Positions 30,290-40,228 are shown, counted from the stretch's first letter. The stretch is 64,000 nt of DNA from Jeotgalibacillus haloalkalitolerans (GCF_034427455.1 NZ_JAXQNN010000002.1:248001-312000); one strand, 5' to 3'. Notes: a model not told the origin generated them from the sequence alone. Translations and numbers: made by a program.

Positions 30290-32299
30290 ATGATGTTTAA
30301 CAAGACAGATGATTTAGCAATCAACACAATCAGGACATTATCAATTGATGCAATTGATAAAGCAAACTCGGGTCACCCGGGCCTGCCGATGGGGGCTGCT
30401 CCATTTGCATATACTTTGTGGACTCAGTTTATGAATCATAACCCTAAGAATCCGGACTGGTTCGACCGTGACCGCTTTGTACTTTCAGCAGGACACGGCT
30501 CGATGCTGCTTTATAGCTTACTGCATCTTTCCGGATATGATTTATCGCTTGATGAGATTAAAAACTTCAGACAGTGGGGATCTAAAACGCCAGGTCACCC
30601 GGAGTTCAAACATACAAAAGGCGTTGAAGCAACTACGGGTCCTCTTGGTCAGGGAATTGGTATGGCTGTTGGTATGGCGATGGCTGAAAAACATTTAAGT
30701 GCCAAATTTAACCGTGACGACTTTAATGTAGTTGATCATTATACTTATACATTATGTGGCGATGGAGACCTGATGGAGGGTGTGTCCTCAGAAGCTGCTT
30801 CACTTGCAGGTCACCTGAAGCTTGATAAGCTGATCGTGCTTTATGATTCAAATGACATTTCTCTTGACGGGGATCTTGACCGTTCATTCTCAGAAAGTGT
30901 GAAAAAGAGATTTGAATCTTACAATTGGCAGTATATTCGTGTTGACGATGGAAATGATGTAGCGGAAGTTGCAGATGCGATTAAGGCAGCAAAAGCTGAC
31001 TCTGACCGTCCGACAATGATCGAAATTAAAACAGTGATCGGTTTTGGTTCACCAAACAGAGCAGGTACATCAAAAGCTCATGGTGCTCCACTAGGTAATG
31101 AAGAATCAATTCTTGCTAAAAAAGCGTATCAGTGGGAAGCAGAAGAGGCATTTTATGTGCCTGACGAGGTATACAAGCGATTCGAGGAACTGGTTGTAGA
31201 TAATGGTGCTGAAAAAGAAAAAGAGTGGAACGAGAAATTCGAAAACTATAAATCTGCTTATCCGGAACTTGCACAGGAGCTTGAGGATGCAATGAACGGA
31301 AAGCTTGCAGATAACTGGGATAAGGACCTACCTGTTTATGAAGAAGGAAAATCCCTTGCAAGCCGTGCATCATCAGGTGAAGTGCTGAATGCCATTTCAA
31401 AGACGGTTCCAACACTGTTTGGCGGCTCAGCCGACCTTGCCGGATCAAATAACACAATGATGAAAGATGAAGCTGATTTCACACCTGAAACACCGGAAGG
31501 CAGAAACATCTGGTTTGGTGTTCGTGAATTTGCAATGGGAACTGCGCTTAATGGAATGGCGCTTCACGGAGGTCTGCGTGTGTACGGCGGTACATTCTTT
31601 GTATTCAGTGATTATGTCAGACCGGCAATCAGACTATCAGCTTTAATGGGTGTTCCGGTTACTTATGTATTTACACATGATAGTATTGCAGTTGGAGAAG
31701 ACGGTCCAACGCATGAACCGATTGAACAACTGCCTTCACTCAGAGCGATGCCGGGCTTATCAGTCATTCGTCCTGCTGATGGTAATGAGGTTGCTGCTGC
31801 GTGGAAACTTTCTATGGAAGCGCAGGATCATCCGACAACACTTGTATTGACGCGTCAGGGTCTTCCTACTATGCCTGGTTCTGCAGAGAACGCTTATGAA
31901 GGTGTTAAAAAAGGAGCTTATGTCTTATCACCATCTGAAAAAGGAGAAGCTGATGTTCTTCTTCTTGCCAGCGGCTCTGAAGTGGGACTTGCGTATGAAG
32001 CTCAGCAGTCTCTTCGTGAGAAAAATATCGATGCAGCTGTTGTTTCCATGCCATCATGGGATCGCTTTGAGCAGCAGTCAGCTGATTATAAGCAATCAGT
32101 CCTGCCAAAGAATGTGAAGAAACGTTTCGCACTTGAGATGGCTTCACCACTTGGCTGGGAACGTTATACAGGTGATGAAGGTGAAGTACTTGGTATCGAT
32201 ACTTTTGGTGCTTCAGCTCCAGGCGGTACAGTACTTGAGGAATACGGTTTTACAGTGGAAAACGTTGTGAAACGTGTAGAAGCATTACTACAGTCATAA
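30290..32299 (+). CDS. tkt: Transketolase
   Basis: Transketolase moves two-carbon units between sugar phosphates in the non-oxidative pentose phosphate pathway with thiamine diphosphate. The 669-aa protein shows the full three-domain layout: the start with [21 protein letters not shown], the TPP motif [33 protein letters not shown] (about 155-187), the PYR domain with [21 protein letters not shown] near 460, and the C-terminal domain. AGAGGATG precedes ATG 30290; the second codon is also ATG. A 16-bp hairpin ends it. Confidence 0.97.
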   Translation: MMFNKTDDLAINTIRTLSIDAIDKANSGHPGLPMGAAPFAYTLWTQFMNHNPKNPDWFDRDRFVLSAGHGSMLLYSLLHLSGYDLSLDEIKNFRQWGSKTPGHPEFKHTKGVEATTGPLGQGIGMAVGMAMAEKHLSAKFNRDDFNVVDHYTYTLCGDGDLMEGVSSEAASLAGHLKLDKLIVLYDSNDISLDGDLDRSFSESVKKRFESYNWQYIRVDDGNDVAEVADAIKAAKADSDRPTMIEIKTVIGFGSPNRAGTSKAHGAPLGNEESILAKKAYQWEAEEAFYVPDEVYKRFEELVVDNGAEKEKEWNEKFENYKSAYPELAQELEDAMNGKLADNWDKDLPVYEEGKSLASRASSGEVLNAISKTVPTLFGGSADLAGSNNTMMKDEADFTPETPEGRNIWFGVREFAMGTALNGMALHGGLRVYGGTFFVFSDYVRPAIRLSALMGVPVTYVFTHDSIAVGEDGPTHEPIEQLPSLRAMPGLSVIRPADGNEVAAAWKLSMEAQDHPTTLVLTRQGLPTMPGSAENAYEGVKKGAYVLSPSEKGEADVLLLASGSEVGLAYEAQQSLREKNIDAAVVSMPSWDRFEQQSADYKQSVLPKNVKKRFALEMASPLGWERYTGDEGEVLGIDTFGASAPGGTVLEEYGFTVENVVKRVEALLQS

Positions 32300-32306
32300 T
32301 GAAATG

Positions 32307-32345
32307 ATAAAGCTGGTGGGCATCAAATTTGCCCACCAGCTTTAT
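32307..32345 (+). terminator. Terminator of tkt
   Basis: A perfect 16-bp stem (32307-32322 with 32330-32345) follows the tkt stop. The B. subtilis sirA gene, expected near here, is absent from this short gap. Confidence 0.9.
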
Positions 32346-32477
32346 TTTGGGAAGTGCAGCTGGTAAAATGTAAAATTAATTTCATATAACTGCACGAATT
32401 ATGTAATAAATGATTGTATAATAAGCAGTGTTCTTGTACACTTTTATATGAAAGTAACAAATAGGAGGCAATATGAA

Positions 32478-32699
32478 ATGGAATTATGGCTTGCAATTGT
32501 ATTAATTGTTGTTGCTTTGCTGGCCGGAGTCGCACTTGGATTCTTCATCGCACGTAAATATATGATGACTTATCTTAAAAAGAACCCGCCGATTAATGAG
32601 CAAATGCTTCGCATGATGATGATGCAGATGGGAATGAAACCGTCGCAGAAGAAAATCAATCAGATGATGAGCGCTATGAATAAACAACAAGGCAAATAA
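32478..32699 (+). CDS. yneF: YneF family single-pass membrane protein
   Basis: The 73-aa protein matches the UPF0154/YneF family: one N-terminal membrane span (about 3-24) ending in [24 protein letters not shown], then [21 protein letters not shown]. Function is unknown, although it is widely conserved in Firmicutes. ATG 32478 is chosen because AGGAGG (32463-32468) precedes it and the family starts M-x-LW. It follows tkt, as in B. subtilis. Confidence 0.93.
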   Translation: MELWLAIVLIVVALLAGVALGFFIARKYMMTYLKKNPPINEQMLRMMMMQMGMKPSQKKINQMMSAMNKQQGK

Positions 32700-32710
32700 T
32701 AAATGAACAG

Positions 32711-32745
32711 GAGGCTGTGACATCAAAAATGTCCAGCCTCTTTAT
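32711..32745 (+). terminator. Terminator of yneF
   Basis: GAGGCTGTGACAT pairs with ATGTCCAGCCTC (one mismatch) and is followed by TTTATATTT. Confidence 0.75.
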
Positions 32746-32791
32746 ATTTGCTATTTAACAGCCTGAAACAATTTTCGATGATCAGCAGGCT

Positions 32792-32849
32792 GTACAGACA
32801 AAATAAAAAAGGCTTCACAAAGAGGAAGCCTTTTTTATTTTGTCTGTAC
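32792..32849 (-). terminator. Long perfect hairpin at the end of the Spo0E-like gene
   Basis: A 25-bp perfect stem (32792-32816 with 32825-32849) has an 8-base loop. The last codons and stop of the minus-strand gene lie inside one arm. T runs on both strands allow termination in either direction. Confidence 0.85.
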
Positions 32850-33026
32850 TTCTAACGCAGCAGGTCTGAAGGTGTGTATTTTTTCAAATTCATTTAACAG
32901 GTCGTCAAGCTCCTGAGAATAACGAACGGCGGAAGGGGACGATAATCCTTCTTTAGCAGCTGTCCGTATCAACACCTGACGCTTATCTTCAATTGCTTCA
33001 AGTAGCTTCTTTTGTTGATCCCCCAT
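32835..33026 (-). CDS. ynzD: Spo0E-family aspartyl-phosphate phosphatase (YnzD-like)
   Basis: The 63-aa protein is a helical-hairpin Spo0E-type phosphatase that would remove phosphate from Spo0A and so delay sporulation. The signature SQELD is at residues 37-41, preceded by the first helix (LLEAIEDKRQVLIRTAAKEGLSSP) and followed by LLNEFEK. B. subtilis ynzD occupies the same place between yneF and ccdA. AAAGGGTAG lies upstream of the ATG on the minus strand. Confidence 0.88.
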   Translation of the reverse strand: MGDQQKKLLEAIEDKRQVLIRTAAKEGLSSPSAVRYSQELDDLLNEFEKIHTFRPAALEVQTK

Positions 33027-33286
33027 TCAAAGTCTACCCTTTCATCAGGATCCTCTATTAAAGGAACCTATACATTATTTGTCATTCATTTAACTTAGGG
33101 TCTAGTATACAGAAAAAAGGATAAATTGAAAAGAAATTAATCCCTAATCCCAATAATTTTACAAGTTCATTTGTGACAAAACTATAACTTCTGCAAATTG
33201 CACTGATACATATTATAGTAAAGGCAATGAGAACTCAACGCAGATTTGCTAAAATGAATCTAGCGAATACGGATCGGAGTGTTTTT

Positions 33287-33994
33287 ATGGAAGATTTAAA
33301 TATTTTATGGGCATTCGGCGCAGGATTCTTAAGCTTTATCTCTCCATGTGTTTTACCGCTTTATCCTGCATTTTTGTCCTATATAACAGGAATGTCTGTA
33401 GACGATTTATCTAAAGGTAAGGGCATGAGACAAAAATCTAGTCTGCTTCATACGCTGTTCTTCCTGCTTGGGTTTTTACTGGTCTTTATCGGTCTCGCCT
33501 TTACTTCCACATGGATCTCAGGAGTCTTCATACAGTATCAGGACATGATCCGTCAAATAGGTGCAATATTAATTGTCGTATTTGGATTAGTCATTGTTGG
33601 TGTATTTTCTCCGGAGTTCCTGATGAAGGAAAGAAGATTGAGCTTTAAATCAAGACCTTCAGGCTATTTGGGATCATTGTTAATTGGCCTTGCTTTTGCA
33701 GCTGGCTGGACACCGTGCATGGGTCCAATCTTAGGCGCAGTATTTACGCTATCCGCTTCTAACCCTGGATCGGGCTTTCCATATATGATGGCATACTTCC
33801 TGGGCTTTGCGCTACCATTTTTTATTCTTTCATTCTTCATCGGTAAAACGAATTGGATAAAGAAGAAAAGTCTGGTGATCATGAAGACCGGTGGATGGGT
33901 AATGATTGGAATGGGTGTCATTTTGTTCTTCGATGGTCTTACCTGGATTATTGAGCTGATGCTCCCGATCTTTGGTGATTTCACAGGGTTTTAG
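33287..33994 (+). CDS. ccdA: Cytochrome c biogenesis protein CcdA
   Basis: CcdA passes reducing power across the membrane to extracytoplasmic thiol-disulfide proteins for cytochrome c maturation and spore-cortex synthesis. The 235-aa protein has six membrane spans and the two redox cysteines in [19 protein letters not shown] (near the N-terminus) and [15 protein letters not shown] 33287 is chosen over an upstream ATG at 33227 because CGGAGT precedes it and the family begins just before [11 protein letters not shown]. yneI and ccdC follow, as in B. subtilis. Confidence 0.95.
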   Translation: MEDLNILWAFGAGFLSFISPCVLPLYPAFLSYITGMSVDDLSKGKGMRQKSSLLHTLFFLLGFLLVFIGLAFTSTWISGVFIQYQDMIRQIGAILIVVFGLVIVGVFSPEFLMKERRLSFKSRPSGYLGSLLIGLAFAAGWTPCMGPILGAVFTLSASNPGSGFPYMMAYFLGFALPFFILSFFIGKTNWIKKKSLVIMKTGGWVMIGMGVILFFDGLTWIIELMLPIFGDFTGF

Positions 33995-34016
33995 GCGAGT
34001 AAATTCATATGAGCAT

Positions 34017-34050
34017 TAAAAAACTGAGACGAATTCGTCTCAGTTTTTTT
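34017..34050 (+). terminator. Terminator of ccdA
   Basis: A near-perfect palindrome centred on GAATTC, with A and T tracts at its ends. Confidence 0.9.
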
Positions 34051-34139
34051 AAAAGAAAAATTTTACTATGCATGATAGTTGAAGGACTTTTAGATTAGTT
34101 GTATAGTTAATATTAACTATATTAGTAAGGGTGATATAA

Positions 34140-34502
34140 ATGACAAAAGTTCTTGTTGTGGATGATGCGAAGTTTATGAGAATGACGTTAAAGAACGTGC
34201 TTGAAAACTCCTCATTTCAGGTGGTCGGTGAAGCTGAGAACGGGGAAGAAGCAGTAGAAATGTATAAATCTTTACATCCTGATCTTGTTACGATGGATAT
34301 CACAATGCCTGTACTGGATGGTATATCCGCTGCAAAAGAAATATTAAAAGAAGATCCTAAAGCAAATATCATCATGTGTTCAGCAATGGGACAGCAGAAG
34401 ATGGTGATTGAAGCGATTGAAGCAGGGGCTAAAGATTTTATTGTTAAGCCTTTTGACAGTACGCGGGTTGTAGAATCTTTAAGCAGAGTGGTAAATAAGT
34501 AA
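34140..34502 (+). CDS. yneI: CheY-like single-domain response regulator (YneI/CcdB)
   Basis: This 120-aa protein is only a receiver domain: the acidic pair Asp8-Asp9, phospho-acceptor Asp53 (LVTMDITMP), Thr/Ser switch near CSAMG and the conserved Lys in IVKPFD. It has no output domain. In B. subtilis the same gene sits between ccdA and ccdC and was called ccdB, but it is not needed for cytochrome c synthesis. The cognate kinase is not in this window. AAGGGTGAT precedes ATG 34140. Confidence 0.93.
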   Translation: MTKVLVVDDAKFMRMTLKNVLENSSFQVVGEAENGEEAVEMYKSLHPDLVTMDITMPVLDGISAAKEILKEDPKANIIMCSAMGQQKMVIEAIEAGAKDFIVKPFDSTRVVESLSRVVNK

Positions 34503-34588
34503 AGCAGCAGGCGCCTTTTACAAACAGGGGAATCTCTATTATACTTAATTGAGGTTTTACATACGTAAGAAATTAAGGATGGGTGCTT

Positions 34589-35071
34589 ATGCTTGTTTAT
34601 CTTTCAACAATTGCCGCTGTCATAATGGGAACGGCTGTATTTATAATCAGGTTAAAGGCTGCTAAAAAGCCTGTAACAGCCAGGAAAATTTTTCTGCCTC
34701 CGATTTTTATGAGTACAGGTGCTTTAATGTTTATTTTTCCGTATTTTCGTGTAACCCCATTAGAAGCGATCGAAGCGCTAGTAGTTGGGGCTTTGTTTTC
34801 TATTGTTCTGATCAAGACGTCAAAATTTGAACAGAAAGCTGATGGTATCTACCTTAAAGCCTCTAAAGCTTTTCCGTTTATTCTGATTGGGCTCCTTGTA
34901 CTGAGAATTTTAATGAAGCTTGCTTTAAGTACAACGATTGAACTTGGAACTTTAAGCGGAATGTTCTGGATTCTGGCTTTTGGAATGATTGTACCCTGGA
35001 GAGCTGCGATGCTGATACAATTTAAAAGAATGCAAAAAGACTCCGGTCCGCAATCTGCTCAGATGGCGTAA
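34589..35071 (+). CDS. ccdC: CcdC family membrane protein
   Basis: The 160-aa protein matches the CcdC (DUF1453) family in length and position: a membrane protein with four or five spans, ending in a short polar tail. The B. subtilis gene yneJ/ccdC lies directly after yneI. Its role is unsettled. ATG 34589 follows AAGGATGGG; a GTG two codons earlier (34583) is less well placed. The hairpin downstream is shared with yneK. Confidence 0.87.
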   Translation: MLVYLSTIAAVIMGTAVFIIRLKAAKKPVTARKIFLPPIFMSTGALMFIFPYFRVTPLEAIEALVVGALFSIVLIKTSKFEQKADGIYLKASKAFPFILIGLLVLRILMKLALSTTIELGTLSGMFWILAFGMIVPWRAAMLIQFKRMQKDSGPQSAQMA

Positions 35072-35076
35072 TAACG

Positions 35077-35110
35077 TAAAAAAACATCACATTTTTGTGA
35101 TGTTTTTTTA
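35077..35110. terminator. Bidirectional terminator between ccdC and yneK
   Basis: AAAAAACATCACA pairs across TTTTT with TGATGTTTTTTT; A and T runs on both sides serve both strands. It overlaps the yneK stop codon. Confidence 0.88.
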
Positions 35111-35557
35111 TAAGGCGAATAAATCTTCATACTCCGCGATATCAATATTCAATTCATTCAGTTTTTTTCTTAAAAATTTGTGGTCTCTTTTAGGGGTTGC
35201 AACAATATAGCCCCTGACGATCAGATCGAGCGTAATTCTGTCAGCATTTTCTGTGATCGCAAGCTTGCCGATATTGCCTGCTATTTTTTGTTTTGCCACA
35301 TCACGGAATAATTCAGGGACCGGGCTGACAAGTTCATTCAGAAGTTCCTTTTCTTTAGTTCCCCATAAATGAATCGTCTTATTAACATAATGTTCTTCCC
35401 AATCCAGGTCTGATTTTCCATCTTCTTTAGGCATTCTCTTCAGGAATTTCCTGAACATAAAAAATCCGCCTATTCCAAACAAAGAGACAAGCACGACGAC
35501 CCAGAAAAGTATAAACCATAAAAACCAGCCTTCAAGCACATTCGTCACTCCGTTCAC
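35108..35557 (-). CDS. yneK: YneK family protein (DUF2621) with membrane anchor
   Basis: The 149-aa protein has one N-terminal membrane span (about 11-34, LWFILFWVVVLVSLFGIGGFFMF) followed by a soluble domain with DWEEHYVNKTIHLWGTKEKELLNELVSPVPELFRDVAKQKIAGNIG. This matches the DUF2621/YneK family, including its place after ccdC. It may be a small cytosol-facing, membrane-tethered protein; function unknown. ATG at 35557 on the minus strand. Confidence 0.85.
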   Translation of the reverse strand: MNGVTNVLEGWFLWFILFWVVVLVSLFGIGGFFMFRKFLKRMPKEDGKSDLDWEEHYVNKTIHLWGTKEKELLNELVSPVPELFRDVAKQKIAGNIGKLAITENADRITLDLIVRGYIVATPKRDHKFLRKKLNELNIDIAEYEDLFAL

Positions 35558-35662
35558 TTAATCTACGATTATTATAAAGGAGTTTATGAATGGCTTCAAG
35601 AACTGGTTCATAAAGACATGTATGAAGTTTGTCATCTGTGTGAATAAGGAAGGTGGCGGGAA

Positions 35663-35812
35663 TCATTTTACCTGACGATAGCCAAGAGAGAGTAACTGGT
35701 GTAGGTTTTCACGGCGGACTTCATAAATATTTTCGTTGTCAGCAGTAACGCGGATGTAATCTTCTGACTCCAACTCATGGTGTTCAACATATTCTGTTTC
35801 GATTTTTCGCAT
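35663..35812 (-). CDS. Small protein of unknown function, 49 aa
   Basis: I do not recognise this gene. It has a good ribosome site (GAAAGGAGG) before ATG 35812 and codes for an acidic peptide beginning MRKIETEYVEHHELESEDYI, ending in HQLLSLGYRQVK. The good start signal, Bacillus-like codon use and a 150-base reading frame support it as real. It lies alone between yneK and sbcD on the minus strand. Confidence 0.6.
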   Translation of the reverse strand: MRKIETEYVEHHELESEDYIRVTADNENIYEVRRENLHQLLSLGYRQVK

Positions 35813-35930
35813 ATTTGTTCCTCCTTTCGGTTGTATATACAATAATATCTGAAAATTCAAATTAATAAATCAGTCAAAAGTATGAATTTTTATACGTTTT
35901 TGGTACCAGTTCAAAACAGCCGGCTTATAA

Positions 35931-35952
35931 CAAACGCCTGTTCTGTTATAAT
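35931..35952 (+). promoter_or_regulatory. sbcDC promoter -10 with a LexA-like box
   Basis: TATAAT (35947-35952) lies 32 bases before the sbcD ATG. Directly upstream, CAAACGCCTGTTCT (35931-35944) matches the SOS consensus at 12 of 14 positions, in the same place as box 2 of yneA. The -35 is weak. Confidence 0.5.
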
Positions 35953-35984
35953 GAAGTCATCATGCTTTAAAGGGGAATGATCTG

Positions 35985-37121
35985 ATGAAATTTTTACATA
36001 CAGCTGACTGGCACCTTGGAAAGCTTATCCACGGCGTGTACATGACGGAAGACCAGTCAGAAATTCTTGAACAATTTGTCGAGTTGGCTGACCGTATAAA
36101 GCCTGATGCAATTATTATAGCAGGAGATCTGTATGATCGTTCGGTACCACCTGCAGAAGCTGTCAATCTATTAAATGAAACTTTATACAAATTGAATGTT
36201 GATATGAAAATACCGGTTGTCGCAATCTCAGGAAATCACGACAGTGCTGATCGTATCGCCTTTGGTTCAGCGTGGTACAAGCATTCAGATCTTCACGTAA
36301 CAGGTAAGTGGAGTCCTGTATTAAAAGGAGTTGAAATTAAAGGGGTCAGGTTTCATTCAGTCCCATACGCGGAACCATCTGTTATAAGGGAAACGTTAAA
36401 AGATGATTCAATCACCTCACATCATGATGCGATGAAGCAGGTGGTTGCATCAATTTCATCCCTAGAAGATTTCGGAGAGAAACCGGAAGTTCTGGTTGGT
36501 CATTCATTTGTAACAGGAGGCTCAACGACTGACTCTGAAAGAACCCTGTCAGTAGGAGGGGCCGGTACTGTCGGTAAAGAATTGTTTGATTCATTTACTT
36601 ACACTGCGCTGGGTCACTTACATAGCCCTTATGCAATCAGGGATGAAAAAGTTCATTATTCCGGCTCCCTGATGAAATATTCATTTTCAGAAGCAAATCA
36701 TAAAAAGATGGTCAAATGTGTAACGATAGAAAATCAGGAGGTTTCAGTGGAAGAAATTTTACTGAAGCCAAAAAGGGATATGGTGATTCTCCGTGGGTCA
36801 CTGGAAGAGCTGATGAAACAGGATTTCTATGATCGTAAAGAAGACTATATAAAAGCTGTTCTGACAGATGAAGGCGCATTAATTGATCCTATCAACAGAC
36901 TCAGATCTGTTTATCCGAATGTTCTTCATCTGGAAAGAGAATCAACAGAACGTGATAAAAAAAGGGATCGCCAAGTGCGTGAGAAACATGAAAACCTGTC
37001 AGATACGGAATTATTCAGGCGGTTCTTTGCGTATGTGACAGAAGCAGAATGGACAGAGGAATTAGAAGCAGAATTGAAAGAGAGTCTGAACGTAAGTCTT
37101 AAGGGAAGTGATGAATCATGA
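35985..37121 (+). CDS. sbcD: SbcD, nuclease subunit of the SbcCD complex
   Basis: SbcD (Mre11 family) is the Mn-dependent nuclease that with SbcC cuts DNA hairpins and protein-blocked ends. The 378-aa protein has the calcineurin-like phosphoesterase motifs in order: HTADWHLGKL (5-14), IAGDLYDRS (46-54), SGNHDSADR (about 79-87), VGHSFV and GHLHSP. The start is ATG 35985 with AAAGGGGAATG upstream. It overlaps sbcC by four bases (ATGA), so the pair is an operon. Confidence 0.96.
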   Translation: MKFLHTADWHLGKLIHGVYMTEDQSEILEQFVELADRIKPDAIIIAGDLYDRSVPPAEAVNLLNETLYKLNVDMKIPVVAISGNHDSADRIAFGSAWYKHSDLHVTGKWSPVLKGVEIKGVRFHSVPYAEPSVIRETLKDDSITSHHDAMKQVVASISSLEDFGEKPEVLVGHSFVTGGSTTDSERTLSVGGAGTVGKELFDSFTYTALGHLHSPYAIRDEKVHYSGSLMKYSFSEANHKKMVKCVTIENQEVSVEEILLKPKRDMVILRGSLEELMKQDFYDRKEDYIKAVLTDEGALIDPINRLRSVYPNVLHLERESTERDKKRDRQVREKHENLSDTELFRRFFAYVTEAEWTEELEAELKESLNVSLKGSDES

Positions 37122-40100
37122 GACCAAAAAAATTAATCATCCGTGCATTCGGTCCATATGCAAACACAGAAGAAATAAATTTTGAAGAGCTTGGTTCAAG
37201 GACAATGTTTGTTATTTCCGGTAAAACGGGTGCGGGTAAAACAACAATATTCGATGCGATCGCTTTTGCACTCTACGGTAAAACGAGCGGTGAAGAGAGG
37301 TCTGCTCAGGATTTAAGAAGTGATTTTGCAGAGCAGAATATGCTGACCAGCGTTGATTTTACATTTTCACTGAAAAACAGAACCTATCGTATTGTACGTT
37401 CACCAATTCAGAGCAGAAGAAAAGCAAGAGGTGAAGGTTTTACCACAGTCAGCGCCAAGGCGGAAATATATGAGGTTACAGATGGAGAGGAAAAACTTCT
37501 TGGGTCAACATTAAGTGAATCAGATGATCAGATCAACAGGCTGATGCAGCTGGATTTCCATCAGTTCAAACAAATTCTGATGATTCCACAGGGTGAGTTC
37601 AGAACGCTGCTAACGTCGGATAGTACCGATAAAGAGAGAATTCTTCAAAAATTATTCCATACTGAATCTTACCGTTACTTCCAAGAGTATCTAAAATCCA
37701 AATCAAAAGAGCTCAGAGAAGAGGCTGCAGGCTTCTTAAAGGATCGCACCAGATTTTATGATTTGCTTAACCCTCTTGATCACCTAGAATTAACCGACGC
37801 GTTAAATCAGGAGGTGAAACATGACAAGCTAATTCTAACACTAGTAAATAACTTAGTAGCAACTCAGAAAGAAAAATTCGAAAGTCAAAAGCACATCATT
37901 CAAAATAAAAAAGAACAATATAAAGATATTTTAAAGAAAATTGAAAACGCCCTTTATATTGAGCGGGCTTTCAAAGAGCTGCAAAAAACGCATGAAGATC
38001 TGGCTCAATTAAAAGAAAGGCAGAAAGAAATTGCCGGGTGGAAAGATAGATTGCGCATTGCCAGAGAAGCAGATCAGATCTGGCCGTTTTATAAAGAAGT
38101 TCTGACAAAAGAAAAAGAATCTGAACAAAGAACGCGTTTTAAAGAAGAAACACATGCTCAATTATCTGTCATTCAGCAGGAGTACAACCAGTTGAAACAG
38201 AAAATGGAACATTTAAATCAACAAAAAGAAGAAATTGCTTCTGATGAAAAAAAATTAAATGATTTATATTTATTAAAACAAAAGCTTGAACGGTATTTAT
38301 TTAAAACAGAAGAGCTGACACGTCATGCTCAATCAGGAAAAGCTGATAAAGAAAAGCTGGACAAATTAAAAGAGCAACTTGCTGAATATGAAAAGTTAAA
38401 AACGGATCTGTCAGTTAAACAGCAGAAATGGTATGAACAACAGGCGAAGTCAGCAGATTTAAAAGTTGAGATAAGTGAACTGACCAGTTTTTTAAAAATA
38501 TGCAGGGAGCTTGAGGAAATTAAGTCTGCCAGGAATCATCTGGAAAATGATTTAAAAGTAAAGAATGACAACCTCTTGAAGATTAACAGAGAGCTGATAA
38601 AAGAGCAGACTGAACTGGATAAAGCACAGAATGAGCAATTTATTCAGCATGCATTTGAATTATCCGGACAGTTAAAACAAGGTGAGGCATGCCCTGTATG
38701 CGGCTCTACACATCATCCGAGTCCTGCTGTCAGAGAAGGGGAAACAATCGATACTGAGGTGATCCAACAAAATATTCAATCTTTTCATTCGGAAAAAATC
38801 AGAAACGAATCAGCTATTGAGCATGCTGAAAACAGAATGAATCAAATAGATCTGGAATTAAAGAAACTGAACGGGGAAAAAGAATCCTCAAAGTATTTTA
38901 ATGAGCGTTACAGCATGAATCATTATATTGAAATGAAGGGTGCCTATGAACAGGAGCAACATGTGCTGTCTATCCAGTTAAAAGACGGTGAACCCTCAGC
39001 AGAAATAAAGACTGCAGAACAAAAAATTCTGAAACTTCATCAGGATATTCAACAGCTTGAAGCACTTGTACAGAAAAAGCGCGATGATTATATTTCTATC
39101 AGGAGTCAGGTAAATCAACTAAAAGAAGAGATTCCGGAGAAGTATCTTAATAAGGAATTTTTGAGCAGTGAAATCAGTGCGCTAGAAAAAAATATTCAGC
39201 ATTTTAAAATGCAATATGAACAATCTGAAGCAAAATTCCTGCATGCTGATAAAGAGTTTAACAGACTGTCAGAAAGATTGAAGCAGGCGGAAAATGAAGT
39301 TTTAAATACAGAAAAATCACTAAAAGAAGCATCAGATCATCTTCAGGATGCGCTTGAAAAGTCTTTATTTGATCAAATGGGTGAACTGGTCGAAGGGAAG
39401 CTTTCTGATACAGAACGGGAAGAACTCGATCAAAGTGTTTCATCTTACGAGAAGAAACTATTTTCATTAAATGAATACGCTGAAAAACTGAAAATTGATC
39501 TAGAAGATGTTTCGAAACCTGATATGAAGTTACTGGAATCAGAAAAAACAGCAGTTGAAACTGAACTCACCAAGCTTGAGGAAGAACATTCATGGCTCTC
39601 TGCTTATATTCAGCAACATGAACAAATACTAAAAAATCTTGATGAAAACCTGGCAGCTTCTGCAGAGACCGAAAAACGGTATCTGCTAACTGGGCAGTTA
39701 TCAGAAATCGCTAATGGTCAAAATGAATTGAAGCTGACGTTTGAACGGTTTGTGCTGGCATATTATCTCGAAGACATTTTAATCGTTGCAAATGAAAGAC
39801 TGCTGAAAATGACATCAGGGCGGTACGAACTGCACAGAAAAGAAGACCGTTCAAAAGGTAATAAGCAGGGGGGGCTAGAGCTATTAGTAATGGATCACTA
39901 TACAGGACAGCAAAGACATGTTAAAACGCTGTCAGGTGGTGAAGCATTTAAAGCATCACTGGCGCTCGCGCTCGGATTGGCTGATGTTGTACAGTCATAT
40001 GCAGGCGGGGTGTCACTGGAGACCATGTTTATCGATGAAGGTTTCGGAACACTTGATCCTGAATCTCTTGATCAGGCTATCGAATCCTTAATGGATATTC

Positions 40101-40228
40101 AGTCAGGTGGAAGGCTTGTAGGTGTCATATCCCATGTACCTGAATTAAAAGAACGGATCGATGCTAGGTTAGAAGTGTTTTCAACGAAAGGCGGCAGCTC
40201 AACGAAATTTATTTTTGAAACGCTCTAA
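37118..40228 (+). CDS. sbcC: SbcC, ATPase/coiled-coil subunit of the SbcCD complex
   Basis: SbcC (Rad50 family, 1036 aa) is an SMC-like ATPase that bridges DNA ends and regulates SbcD. Visible are the split ABC ATPase, Walker A GKTGAGKTT in SGKTGAGKTTIFDAIAFALYG near residue 35, two long coiled coils and the central zinc hook CPVC (Cys525 and Cys528). The C-terminal half has the signature SGGEAFKASLALALG and the Walker B motif in FIDEGFGTLD. The coils are rich in Glu, Lys and Gln. It follows sbcD with a start-stop overlap. Confidence 0.97.
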   Translation: MRPKKLIIRAFGPYANTEEINFEELGSRTMFVISGKTGAGKTTIFDAIAFALYGKTSGEERSAQDLRSDFAEQNMLTSVDFTFSLKNRTYRIVRSPIQSRRKARGEGFTTVSAKAEIYEVTDGEEKLLGSTLSESDDQINRLMQLDFHQFKQILMIPQGEFRTLLTSDSTDKERILQKLFHTESYRYFQEYLKSKSKELREEAAGFLKDRTRFYDLLNPLDHLELTDALNQEVKHDKLILTLVNNLVATQKEKFESQKHIIQNKKEQYKDILKKIENALYIERAFKELQKTHEDLAQLKERQKEIAGWKDRLRIAREADQIWPFYKEVLTKEKESEQRTRFKEETHAQLSVIQQEYNQLKQKMEHLNQQKEEIASDEKKLNDLYLLKQKLERYLFKTEELTRHAQSGKADKEKLDKLKEQLAEYEKLKTDLSVKQQKWYEQQAKSADLKVEISELTSFLKICRELEEIKSARNHLENDLKVKNDNLLKINRELIKEQTELDKAQNEQFIQHAFELSGQLKQGEACPVCGSTHHPSPAVREGETIDTEVIQQNIQSFHSEKIRNESAIEHAENRMNQIDLELKKLNGEKESSKYFNERYSMNHYIEMKGAYEQEQHVLSIQLKDGEPSAEIKTAEQKILKLHQDIQQLEALVQKKRDDYISIRSQVNQLKEEIPEKYLNKEFLSSEISALEKNIQHFKMQYEQSEAKFLHADKEFNRLSERLKQAENEVLNTEKSLKEASDHLQDALEKSLFDQMGELVEGKLSDTEREELDQSVSSYEKKLFSLNEYAEKLKIDLEDVSKPDMKLLESEKTAVETELTKLEEEHSWLSAYIQQHEQILKNLDENLAASAETEKRYLLTGQLSEIANGQNELKLTFERFVLAYYLEDILIVANERLLKMTSGRYELHRKEDRSKGNKQGGLELLVMDHYTGQQRHVKTLSGGEAFKASLALALGLADVVQSYAGGVSLETMFIDEGFGTLDPESLDQAIESLMDIQSGGRLVGVISHVPELKERIDARLEVFSTKGGSSTKFIFETL

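Noticed and set aside
30468-32150. Several open frames inside tkt on both strands
   Set aside because: They are shadows of the transketolase frame with no ribosome sites.
33227-33286. N-terminal extension of ccdA
   Set aside because: The added 20 residues are unlike CcdA, and CGGAGT precedes the inner ATG 33287.
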